A stretch of 64,000 bases of DNA. Origin: Lichenicoccus sp964242335 (GTDB lineage Bacteria > Pseudomonadota > Alphaproteobacteria > Acetobacterales > Acetobacteraceae). Within the stretch, counting starts at the first letter, position 1. Each line of letters starts with the position of its first letter. This document shows, piece by piece, positions 40,502 to 48,187 of this stretch. The translations under genes and the position numbers were made by a program. The notes under the pieces are model-generated. The model did not search any database. It was not told the origin of the DNA and saw only the letters and a list, made by a program, of their open reading frames with translations. The stretch spans positions 62,001 through 126,000 of the forward strand of contig CAXTAY010000004.1 in NCBI GenBank assembly GCA_964242335.1, in the 5' to 3' direction.

Positions 40502-42385
40502 ATGCTGGATATCCAAACCTACGACGCGCGTCAGGGTGGCAACGTGCTCTACAAGGCGCTGGCGCATCCGCTGGCGGCGGAGGCGGTCGCGGCACTCGGT
40601 GGGCGGCTGCGTCAGGCGGGGCAGCTCGCCGTGTACGATCCGGACGGCGCGGCGGCGATGCTGTTCGCGCTGCATGCCGAGCTGCCGCCGGTCGCCGAGC
40701 TCTACGTGCACGACGTGCTGGCGGTGGGTCGGGAGGCGCTCGGCGTGCGAGCGCGGGCGCTGACCGAGATCGGCCGGTCCGCGGCGTCGGTGCTGCTGGT
40801 GGCCGCGTTCGACGCCGAGCGGATCCGGGAGCGGATCGCGCACCTGATCCCGCCCTCGCTTCAGGTGATCACGCTCGATGCGGTTCGGCTGCCTGGCGAC
40901 ATGCTCACGCAGCCGCGCGCCTACCTGAACCGGCTCAACTTCGCGACCAACTTCGCCTTCTTTCGCGACGACGACGTGCTCTCGACGCGACTAGTGACGG
41001 CGAACTACTGGCACGCCTACGGCGCCGAACGGGTCCGGCTCTGGCTACGGCTCTACGATGGAGCGGGCAGGGTGCTGGCGACCTGGCAGGAGGATGTCCC
41101 GGCCGGGCCGGGGGGCGTCGTGGTGGATAGCCGGCAGGTGCGCGACCGGTTCGGGCTCGGCGCGTTCTGTGGGCAGCTGTTCGTCCACGCGATCGGCATC
41201 GCCGGGCACGACGTCGTCAAGTACGCGCTCGACACCTACGGCCGGGGCGATGATCGCAGCCTCTCGGTCACGCATGACGCCAACGCGTGGCCGGCGAACC
41301 GCTACGCCAACCTGCCGGCCCCGGACGAAGGCGAGACGGTGCTGCTCTGGGTGCAGAACTCGCACGCCGTGCCGATCCCGTCGGGCGCGATCGCCCTCGA
41401 TCGCATGGGCGCGGAGTCGCCGGTGACCCTGCCGTTCGCCGTGCCGCCCTACGCCAGCGTCGCCGTCGACGTGGCGGCTCGGCTTCCCGGCGTGCGCTGG
41501 CCGGCGCAGGTCGAGCTGCGCTGCGGGCGGCACATGGTGCGGCCTCGCTACGAGGTGACGCGAGGCGGCCGCCGCCGGATCGCGCACATGAACGTGGAGC
41601 GCCCCGACCTGGTCAGCGACCCGGGCATCCCGACGCTGCCGGCGAGCCTCGGGCGCGGCTACGTCCTGCCGTTCCCGGTGCTGGATCCGACGCGGTTCCG
41701 CAGCATCGTGCAGCCGGCGCCGATGGCCGAGCGCCAGATGACGCTGCCGCTGCGGGTCGACCTGTTCGATGCGGACGGACGCAAGACGGCCGAGCGCTTC
41801 CTCGGCTGCCTACCGCGCGACCATGATCTCGCCCTGGACCTGGCCGATCTCGGGGCGGCCGAGGGTCACGCCGAACTCGCCTATGACTTCCGCGAAGGTG
41901 GGGAGGCGGACGGCTGGATGCACGCCCTGGTGCGCTACGAGCACGTCCGGAGCGGCCACGTCGCGGAGACCAGCTTCGGTGCGCATATCTTCAACACCGC
42001 GATGGTCTACCGCGATGAGCCGCAATCGTACTCGGGGCCGCCTCCGGGGCTCTCGACCCGGCTGTTCCTCAAGCTCGGCGATGCGTCGCGGCACAGCTTC
42101 AGCGCGCTGATCTATGCCGCCTCGGCGCCATGGCATCCTTGCTCGAGCACCCGGCTGGTGCTGCATGACGCGAGCGGCGCGGTGCTGGCGGAGCGGGCGA
42201 TCGAGATACGCTGCTGCGGATCGATGATGGTCTGGCCGCACGAGATCTTCGGGGCGGATCTGCTGGAGCAGGCCGGCCCGGTGGGCTACGTGCTGATCCG
42301 GGATCCGACCTGCCGGCTGTTCGGCTATCACGGGCTGATGGACGAGGCCGGTGCGTTCTCGCTCGACCACATGTTCGGGTTCTGA
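40502..42385 (+). CDS. Large soluble protein of unknown function linked to ELM1-like gene
   Basis: 627 residues with no match I recognise. The first 140 residues alternate strands and helices (LAVYDPDGAAAMLFALHAELPPVAELYVHDVL, ASVLLVAAFDAERIRERI) like a Rossmann-type half domain. From LNFATNFAFFRDDD to the end it is beta-rich, with several Ig-like or jelly-roll-like modules (RVRLWLRLYDGAGRVLATWQEDVP, TRLVLHDASGAVLAERAIEI). There is no signal peptide and no membrane segment. The two similar beta modules near 170-230 and 560-600 suggest internal duplication. The tight spacing to the ELM1-like gene points to an envelope glycan role; this is inference. Confidence 0.7.
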   Translation: MLDIQTYDARQGGNVLYKALAHPLAAEAVAALGGRLRQAGQLAVYDPDGAAAMLFALHAELPPVAELYVHDVLAVGREALGVRARALTEIGRSAASVLLVAAFDAERIRERIAHLIPPSLQVITLDAVRLPGDMLTQPRAYLNRLNFATNFAFFRDDDVLSTRLVTANYWHAYGAERVRLWLRLYDGAGRVLATWQEDVPAGPGGVVVDSRQVRDRFGLGAFCGQLFVHAIGIAGHDVVKYALDTYGRGDDRSLSVTHDANAWPANRYANLPAPDEGETVLLWVQNSHAVPIPSGAIALDRMGAESPVTLPFAVPPYASVAVDVAARLPGVRWPAQVELRCGRHMVRPRYEVTRGGRRRIAHMNVERPDLVSDPGIPTLPASLGRGYVLPFPVLDPTRFRSIVQPAPMAERQMTLPLRVDLFDADGRKTAERFLGCLPRDHDLALDLADLGAAEGHAELAYDFREGGEADGWMHALVRYEHVRSGHVAETSFGAHIFNTAMVYRDEPQSYSGPPPGLSTRLFLKLGDASRHSFSALIYAASAPWHPCSSTRLVLHDASGAVLAERAIEIRCCGSMMVWPHEIFGADLLEQAGPVGYVLIRDPTCRLFGYHGLMDEAGAFSLDHMFGF

Positions 42386-42391
42386 GGCGGA

Positions 42392-42466
42392 TGGTGGGCG
42401 CGACAGGGATTGAACCTGTGACCCCCGCCGTGTGAAGGCGATGCTCTACCGCTGAGCTACGCGCCC
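42392..42466 (-). tRNA. tRNA-Val (anticodon CAC)
   Basis: 75 bases including the encoded CCA. Acceptor GGGCGCG pairs with CGCGCCC; anticodon stem TCGCC/GGCGG with loop TTCACAC gives anticodon CAC; the T arm is ACAGG-TTCAATC-CCTGT. Outside the anticodon arm it is the same as the tRNA at 47254. A TTGACG at 42513-42508 with a weak -10 (GAAAAC) 17 bases on may be its promoter. Confidence 0.96.
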
Positions 42467-42543
42467 ATCCGCCCGATGTCGCGGGTTTTCGGGGATTTCG
42501 CCGCCATCGTCAAGGCATCCGCGGCGGTGACCGAGGCGGATGC

Positions 42544-43203
42544 TCAGGCGCCGGATGCGAGCTCCGACGAGGCGAGGAGGGTGACGCCGATCGCGGCCAT
42601 CTCGCGCGTCGCGAGGTCGAGGCTGTTGCGTCCCTGCTGGTCGATGCTGCCGATGCCGCGGCAGGCGTCGGCGATCACGACGGCGTCGTAGCCCCGCTCG
42701 ACGGCGTGGCGTACCGAGTGGGCGACGCAGACGTCGGTGGCCAGCCCGCAGAAGAAGATGCGTCGGACGCCGCGGTCGCGCAGCCAGCCGGCGAGCCCGG
42801 TCGAGGTGATGCCGTCGTTCTCCTGGAACGCCGAGTAGCTGTCGATCGCCGGATCCGTGCCCTTGCGCAGGATCATCTGCAGGCGCTCCCGGGCCAGCAT
42901 CGGGTGCAGAGCCGCGTTCGCCGTGCCCTGCAGGGCGTGGTCGGGCCATAGCATCTGGCTGCCGTGACGCGTCCGTAGGGTGTCGAAGGGTGCCAAGCCG
43001 CTGTGGGTGCTGGCAAACGAGATGTGGCCCGGCGGGTGCCAGTCCTGGGTGGCGAAGGCTGCGCGGAAACGGTCATGCAACAGGTGGTTGACGACCGGGA
43101 CCACCTCGTCGCCCTCCGGCACGGGCAACTCGCCGCCGGGCATGAAGGTGGGCTGCACGTCGATCACCGCGAGGATGTCGGCGTGCGGATCGACGCGCAG
43201 CAT
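42544..43203 (-). CDS. pncA: Nicotinamidase/pyrazinamidase
   Basis: 219 residues, isochorismatase-like hydrolase fold. The catalytic triad is visible: Asp in LAVIDVQPTFMPGG, Lys in MILRKGTDP, and Cys in GLATDVCVAHSVRHA. Metal ligands lie in TQDWHPPGHISF (D-x-H-x3-H). It converts nicotinamide to nicotinate for NAD salvage and would also activate pyrazinamide. The ATG at 43203 is eight bases after the htpG stop, so it is probably cotranscribed with the chaperone gene. The gene ends 77 bases before the tRNA-Val. Confidence 0.95.
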   Translation of the reverse strand: MLRVDPHADILAVIDVQPTFMPGGELPVPEGDEVVPVVNHLLHDRFRAAFATQDWHPPGHISFASTHSGLAPFDTLRTRHGSQMLWPDHALQGTANAALHPMLARERLQMILRKGTDPAIDSYSAFQENDGITSTGLAGWLRDRGVRRIFFCGLATDVCVAHSVRHAVERGYDAVVIADACRGIGSIDQQGRNSLDLATREMAAIGVTLLASSELASGA

Positions 43204-43211
43204 GAGACGGC

Positions 43212-45116
43212 TCAGATATCCTGGGCGGGCAGCGACATCGTCGCGACCAGGGCCTCGGAGACCCGCCTGGCGAAGGCCGACGGATCACGTGGCAGCTCGC
43301 CGTCCTGCACCCGGGCAAGGTCGAACAGGGTGCGCGCGGCCTCGTCGATCGGCTCGTGACGTTCGAGCCGGGCGGCGAGGGAGCGGATCAGCGGATGATG
43401 CGGATTGAGTTCCAGCACAGGTGCGGAGCTCGGCATCTTCTGGCCCGACCTGCGCATCAGGCGCTGCATCTGCAGGTCGGGACCGGACTGCGAGGCTGCC
43501 AGCACGACGGCACTGTGCACCAGCCGATCGGTGGCGCGAGCCTCGGCGATGTCGTCGCCGAGAGCGGCCTTCAGCGCCGGCAACAGGGCGGTGAGATCGG
43601 TCGCCTCGGCTTCCGGGGCGTCAGCGCGGGCGTGCTTGGAGAGGTCGGACAGGCTCTGGGTGACGCTGCGGAGCGGCTTGTCCTGGAACTTGTCGAGACG
43701 ATCGGGCCAGAACGCGTCGACCGGATCGGAGAGCAGTAGCACCTCGATGCCGCGCGCCTTAAAGCCCTCGAGCTGCGGTGAGCCGGCGAGCGCGTCCTGG
43801 CTGTCGCCGATCAGGTAGTAGATGGCATCCTGCTCCGGCTTCATCCGGGTCAGGTAGTCGGTCAGCGAGGTTAGGCCGCCGGCCTCATGGGTGGAGCGGA
43901 AACGGGACAGTCCGGCGAGTTCGACGCGGTGCTCGGCATCCTCCCACAGACCCTCCTTCAGGGTCGGACCGAAATTATCCCAGAAGCCGGCATAGGCCTC
44001 GGCGTCCTTGGCCCGGTTGCGCAACTCGGTGACGACCCGGTTGGTGACCGCCTTGCGGATACGCGCCAGCACCGGGGTGGCCTGCAGCATCTCGCGCGAG
44101 ATGTTCAGCGGCAGGTCCTCGGTGTCGACGATGCCCTGGACGAAGCGCAACCAGGGCGGCAGCAACTCCGCCTCGTCGGTGATGAACATGCGGCGGACGT
44201 GCAGCCGGACGCGGCTCTCGCGCACGGACTCCACCGGCTCGAAGGGGCGCATCGAGGGGATGAACAGCATGGCGGTGAACTCGAGCGTGCCTTCGGCGCG
44301 CCAGTGCAGCGTCGCCCACGGCTTGTCGAAGGCGTGTCCGAGATGCTGGTAGAACTCGGTGAGCTGCTCCTCGGTGATCTCGCCCTTCGGCTTGCGCCAC
44401 AGCGCGGTGCCCTCGTTGGCGGAGACCTCCTTGCCGTCACGCTGGATGGTGATCGGCCAGGTGATGTGGTCCGCCCACTTGCGGACGATGTTCTCGAGTC
44501 GGTACCCCTCGAGAAACTCGTCGGCATCCGCCTTGATGTGCAGCACGATGTCGGTGCCGGGCGCGTCGCGGGTGGCCGGTACGAGGGTAAAGCTGCCGCC
44601 GCCCTCGGAAGACCAGCGCCAGGCGCCGTCCTCGCCGATGCGGCGCGAGGTGACCTCGACGCGGTCGGCGACCATGAAGGCGGCGTAGAAGCCGACGCCG
44701 AACTGGCCGATCAGGCTGGGACGGTCTTCGGGCTTGGCCGCCGCCAGGTTCTGCCCGAAGGCGCGGGTGCCGGAACGGGCGATCGTGCCGAGATTCTCGA
44801 CGAGCTCGGTCCGGCTCATGCCGGTGCCGTCGTCGCTGATCGTGAGCTGGCGCGCCGGCTTGTCCGGGTTGATCCGGATCTTGGCATCCTCAGGCAGGGC
44901 CGCGGCCGGGTCGGTCAGTGCCTCGAAGCGTCGCCGGTCCGTGGCGTCGGCGGCGTTGGCAACCAGTTCGCGCAGGAAGATCTCGCGGTCAGAGTAGAGC
45001 GCATGGACGACGAGGTCGAGGAGACGGCCGACCTCGGCGCTGAACTCGTGGCGCTCGGCCGAATGCTCGCTCGATCCGGCTTGAGGGCTTTCGTCGGCAA
45101 CGTTCTGGTCACTCAT
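43212..45116 (-). CDS. htpG: Molecular chaperone HtpG (Hsp90)
   Basis: 634 residues, typical. N-terminal GHKL ATPase: LYSDREIFLRELVANAADATDRRRF, ISDDGTGMSRTELVENLGTIARSG and IGQFGVGFYAAFMVAD. The middle domain has the catalytic Arg region LPLNISREMLQ, and the C-terminal dimerisation domain is complete. Two small deviations occur: NAADATD in place of the usual NASDALD. The ATG at 45116 has GGAG eight bases upstream; the longer open frame to 45173 has no support. A sigma32-like promoter lies at 45151-45179. Confidence 0.97.
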   Translation of the reverse strand: MSDQNVADESPQAGSSEHSAERHEFSAEVGRLLDLVVHALYSDREIFLRELVANAADATDRRRFEALTDPAAALPEDAKIRINPDKPARQLTISDDGTGMSRTELVENLGTIARSGTRAFGQNLAAAKPEDRPSLIGQFGVGFYAAFMVADRVEVTSRRIGEDGAWRWSSEGGGSFTLVPATRDAPGTDIVLHIKADADEFLEGYRLENIVRKWADHITWPITIQRDGKEVSANEGTALWRKPKGEITEEQLTEFYQHLGHAFDKPWATLHWRAEGTLEFTAMLFIPSMRPFEPVESVRESRVRLHVRRMFITDEAELLPPWLRFVQGIVDTEDLPLNISREMLQATPVLARIRKAVTNRVVTELRNRAKDAEAYAGFWDNFGPTLKEGLWEDAEHRVELAGLSRFRSTHEAGGLTSLTDYLTRMKPEQDAIYYLIGDSQDALAGSPQLEGFKARGIEVLLLSDPVDAFWPDRLDKFQDKPLRSVTQSLSDLSKHARADAPEAEATDLTALLPALKAALGDDIAEARATDRLVHSAVVLAASQSGPDLQMQRLMRRSGQKMPSSAPVLELNPHHPLIRSLAARLERHEPIDEAARTLFDLARVQDGELPRDPSAFARRVSEALVATMSLPAQDI

Positions 45117-45150
45117 CCTGATGTCTCCGCAGCGATCGAACAGGCCGCGG

Positions 45151-45179
45151 ATATGCGTGGATGTCACGGTCATTTCAAC
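45151..45179 (-). promoter_or_regulatory. Candidate sigma32 (RpoH) promoter of htpG
   Basis: On the minus strand GTTGAA (45179-45174), a 15-base spacer, then ACGCATAT (45158-45151). Against CTTGAA and CCCCATNT this is five of six and about six of eight. The expected start is some 28 bases before the htpG ATG. Heat control of htpG is standard in proteobacteria. Confidence 0.4.
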
Positions 45180-45243
45180 CGGCGGCGGACATTCCGCGGC
45201 GCCGATCCGGGATCGCGCGCCACCGCGACCGACGATCTGTCTC

Positions 45244-46080
45244 TCAGTATCGGCTCACCCGGCGGGGGATCGTCAGCATGGCGACCGGCATGGCTCGATA
45301 CGCCGACAGGTCACGGCCGCCGCCACTCCCGAACAGGCGGCCGCCGCTGCGCGGAAGGCGGCCATAGCCGGTCAGCGCCACGTTGAGGCTGCTGTGGCCG
45401 AAGGGGCGCGTAGATACCGACCCGGCACCGGCCGAGCTCAGGGAGGACAGGGTCGCGAGCTGCCGGTGAAACTCTGCAGCATGTGGTGACGCACCATGCG
45501 GGGACTGTCCGGAGGCGGTCGGCCGATCGATCGGATCGGCCCAGGCCTCCAGGACCTTGCGCTGATAGTCGGTGCCGAGCTCGGGGGTCTGGGAGTGATA
45601 GGCGGCCGCCGCATGGGGCCAGCTTCCGGTCTGATGGAACAGGTCCGTCAGGAAGCGGGCGGCGTAGGTGGCGTTGTGGCTGGGATCGAAGGCGTCCTCG
45701 AGCGAGCTGAACGCGGTGGGGTGGAACATCAGGTTGATCTGTGTGCAGCCGACATCCATGGACTGGATGCCTCTGGCCCGGAACTGCCTGGCCGCCTCGA
45801 CTGCCTCCGCCTTGGACGCGTAGAAATGCCCCTGACCCTCGGCGTTGATGGTCCAGGGCCACGCCCTGATGGCTCCCTGATCCTGATCGTAGCGGCCGCT
45901 CTCGACCCGGCTGATGGCGCCAAGCAACTGATCGGGAACACCGGACTCGTGTTCCGCTGCGGCCGTCGCCTGCTGGCAGAGGCCGTGATCCCCGGCTTCC
46001 GACGCGACGGCGAGGCCGCTGGCGAACGCCCACAGCAGCAGCAGAAGCAAGGCGAAGCTGGTGACGGGATGGCATCGCAT
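45244..46080 (-). CDS. Exported lytic transglycosylase (SLT domain)
   Basis: 278 residues. A signal peptide (FALLLLLLWAFASGLAVAS) sends it to the periplasm. The SLT catalytic Glu is in LLGAISRVESGRYDQ, followed by MDVGCTQINLMFHP (the substrate-groove GxxQ/N segment) and NATYAARFLTDLF and AAAAYHSQTPE. It would cut the glycan strands of peptidoglycan. The C-terminal 90 residues are Ser/Gly/His-rich and disordered. ATG 46080 begins the signal peptide; a TTG at 46110 also opens the frame but its ribosome site is too close. Confidence 0.85.
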   Translation of the reverse strand: MRCHPVTSFALLLLLLWAFASGLAVASEAGDHGLCQQATAAAEHESGVPDQLLGAISRVESGRYDQDQGAIRAWPWTINAEGQGHFYASKAEAVEAARQFRARGIQSMDVGCTQINLMFHPTAFSSLEDAFDPSHNATYAARFLTDLFHQTGSWPHAAAAYHSQTPELGTDYQRKVLEAWADPIDRPTASGQSPHGASPHAAEFHRQLATLSSLSSAGAGSVSTRPFGHSSLNVALTGYGRLPRSGGRLFGSGGGRDLSAYRAMPVAMLTIPRRVSRY

Positions 46081-46221
46081 CGCTGCATGATGCGGCCGAC
46101 CGGTTACCAAATCCTGAAGAGCAGGACGGTGTACCGTCGGCGGCCGCCACGGTCGGAGGTGGCGGGCCTGGATGGTGGCATCAATGGCGCGACCGTCGAG
46201 CCGTTCGGTTCCGGAGGGTCG

Positions 46222-47127
46222 CTAGCGCATGAGGACGGGGACGTTCTCGGCGAGCTTGTCCAGCAACTCTGCGAGGACGTCGCGGAGCTCCGTGAAGCGC
46301 GGCAGCTTCTCGAAGTTCGCCTCGTTCATGTAGAGGCTGCGACAGATCTCGATCTGCAGGACGTGGACGTGATGGGACGGGCGGCCATAGTGACGCGTGA
46401 CGTATCCGCCGGCATAGGGATCGTTGCGGCGAACCCGAAAGCCGCGATCGCGCAGGAAACGCTCGGTGAACTGGGTGATCGGCAGGGCGCAGGAGGTGCC
46501 GAACGCGTCACCGAGCACGAAGTCGGGTTCAGCCCGTTTGAAATCGTTGCCGAGGCTCGGCATGGAGTGCGCGTCGAGCAGCAGGCAGAACCCGTGATTG
46601 GCGACGATGTCGTCGATGAGGCGTGCGAGCGTATCGTGATAGGGCTGCCAGCAGGCGCGTATGCGGCGTTCCGCTTCGGCGAATGTCAGCTTCTCCCGGT
46701 AGATCGGCTCACCCGATGAGACGAGACGGGCAATCGTGCCGAAGCCTGCCAGGACGCGAGCGCTTCCTGTGTTGCACCACGAGGGCAACTTGTCGGCGAA
46801 CATGACCGGGTCCAACTCCCAGGGCTCGCGATTGGCGTCGCAATACACTCGCGGAAAATCCGCCCGAAGCAGGGGGATGCCCACCTCCGATGCGCCCGCG
46901 AACAGCTCCTCGACGAAGCTGTCCTCGCTGCGCCGCAAGTCATCGAAGGCAAGACGGGAGGACGCGACGAAATCGGCCGAGTAGTTGCGGCCCGAATGCG
47001 GCGAGGCGACCAGTATCGGAACCATCTGCATTGCCGGGGCTACGACGTGGAGCGGTTCGGGGATCATGTCGTGCGGCCGCGAGGGGTCGATCAGTGCCAT
47101 GGCGAGAGTTTGCGCGAGCCGCCGCAT
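46222..47127 (-). CDS. N-formylglutamate amidohydrolase family protein
   Basis: 301 residues. Family motifs: PILVASPHSGRNYSADFV with the zinc His, RRSEDSFVEELF, YCDANREPWELDPVMF, CLLLDAHSMPS, and HHVHVLQIEICRSLYMNE. These enzymes hydrolyse N-formylglutamate in histidine breakdown or related N-acyl amino acids. No hut genes are nearby, so the substrate is open. The ATG at 47127 has a weak GAG upstream; internal ATGs at 47100 and 47067 are closer to the conserved domain. Divergent from tRNA-Val(GAC). Confidence 0.85.
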   Translation of the reverse strand: MRRLAQTLAMALIDPSRPHDMIPEPLHVVAPAMQMVPILVASPHSGRNYSADFVASSRLAFDDLRRSEDSFVEELFAGASEVGIPLLRADFPRVYCDANREPWELDPVMFADKLPSWCNTGSARVLAGFGTIARLVSSGEPIYREKLTFAEAERRIRACWQPYHDTLARLIDDIVANHGFCLLLDAHSMPSLGNDFKRAEPDFVLGDAFGTSCALPITQFTERFLRDRGFRVRRNDPYAGGYVTRHYGRPSHHVHVLQIEICRSLYMNEANFEKLPRFTELRDVLAELLDKLAENVPVLMR

Positions 47128-47210
47128 CGTGTCACTCGTCCCTGATGCCTCGAGGGGCAGCAGGAGCCGGGTGCCGCGACGCCGACAGGAACGCAGTGCC
47201 GCGGCGACGC

Positions 47211-47239
47211 TTGCAGATCGCGATCCGCGATTGTAGAAG
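47211..47239 (+). promoter_or_regulatory. Likely promoter of tRNA-Val(GAC)
   Basis: TTGCAG (47211-47216), 17-base spacer, TAGAAG (47234-47239), about 15 bases before the mature 5' end of the tRNA. Spacing is ideal, box matches are four and three of six. Confidence 0.4.
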
Positions 47240-47253
47240 CCTGCGGATCGGAT

Positions 47254-47328
47254 GGGCGCGTAGCTCAGCGGTAGAGCACTGCCTTGACATGGCAGGGGTC
47301 ACAGGTTCAATCCCTGTCGCGCCCACCA
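47254..47328 (+). tRNA. tRNA-Val (anticodon GAC)
   Basis: 75 bases with encoded CCA. Acceptor GGGCGCG/CGCGCCC; anticodon stem CTGCC/GGCAG with loop TTGACAT gives GAC. It differs from the tRNA at 42392-42466 only in the anticodon arm and stands in opposite orientation. Its last 22 bases overlap the 3' end of the antisense ruvX frame. Confidence 0.97.
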
Positions 47329-47828
47329 TCCGGCTCAGTTTCCCGGGTGGTGGTTGGCGCCAAGCTGTCGCGGGTCGCATCGAGTGCTGCCTGCAGGATA
47401 TAGGCCGCGGCGAGCCTGTCCACCAGCACCGCGCGACGGGCGCGGGTCATGTCGAGATCGGAGACCAGCATGCGGTTGACGGCGCTGGTCGACAGGCGCT
47501 CGTCCCAGAGCGCCCCGGGCAGGCCCGTGACATCGCTCAGAGCAAGCAGCCAGTCGCGGGCACGCTGTGCCGCCGGACCGAAACTGCCATCCATCGATAG
47601 CGGAAGGCCGCAGACGAGGCCGGCCGCTCCCTCCTTGCGCGCGAGGCGGAGGATCTCCGGTGCATTCACCGAGAGCTTGTCTCGCTTGAGGCTCGCATAC
47701 GGAGAGGCCAGCATGAGCGAGACATCGGACAATGCCAGCCCGATGGTGCGGGAGCCGGGATCGAGACCCAGCAGCCGGCCCTGCTGGGGCAGGGCTCCAC
47801 GAAGCTGTCGCATGTTGAAGAGCGGCAT
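47307..47828 (-). CDS. ruvX: Holliday junction resolvase-like protein RuvX (YqgF)
   Basis: 173 residues. RNase H-like fold: GRLLGLDPGSRTIGLALSD with the first catalytic Asp, LVCGLPLSMDGSFGP, LWDERLSTSAVNRML with the Glu, and LVDRLAAAYILQAALD with the last Asp. The family processes pre-16S rRNA 5' ends and is essential in many bacteria. The final residues (DGGRDRD) are read from the complement of tRNA-Val(GAC), so the gene overlaps the tRNA by 22 bases; the conserved domain ends well before. Divergent from gatCAB with 71 bp between. Confidence 0.92.
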   Translation of the reverse strand: MPLFNMRQLRGALPQQGRLLGLDPGSRTIGLALSDVSLMLASPYASLKRDKLSVNAPEILRLARKEGAAGLVCGLPLSMDGSFGPAAQRARDWLLALSDVTGLPGALWDERLSTSAVNRMLVSDLDMTRARRAVLVDRLAAAYILQAALDATRDSLAPTTTRETEPDGGRDRD

Positions 47829-47899
47829 AGTCGCGGTTTATGGTCCCGACGCGCCCAAGTTGCCAGGGTGATCTCCCGAGATAAAGAAGGTGCTCCGTC

Positions 47900-48187
47900 A
47901 TGTCGCTTGATGCCGCGACGGTCCGTCGCGTGGCCCGACTAGCCCGGATCGGGATCGAGGATCATGAGATGCCCCGCCTGCAGGAGGAGCTCAACAGCAT
48001 CCTAGGCTGGATCGAGCAGCTCTCGGAAGTCGATGTCGAGGGGGTAGCTCCGATGGTCAGCGTCGAGCAGGCAGTGCTGCGACTGCGTGATGACGTCGTC
48101 AGCGACGGCGGCATACCGGACGCGGTGCTGTCGAACACGGCGGATCGGGTGGGCTTGTTCTACACCGTTCCCAAGGTGGTCGAGTGA
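47900..48187 (+). CDS. gatC: Aspartyl/glutamyl-tRNA amidotransferase subunit C
   Basis: 95 residues, standard. Begins MSLDAATVRRVARLARIGIEDHEM and contains LNSILGWIEQLSEVDVEGVAPM and LRDDVV. GatC wraps between GatA and GatB and stabilises the amidotransferase. An AAGG lies upstream of the ATG. Its stop overlaps the start of gatA. Confidence 0.96.
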   Translation: MSLDAATVRRVARLARIGIEDHEMPRLQEELNSILGWIEQLSEVDVEGVAPMVSVEQAVLRLRDDVVSDGGIPDAVLSNTADRVGLFYTVPKVVE

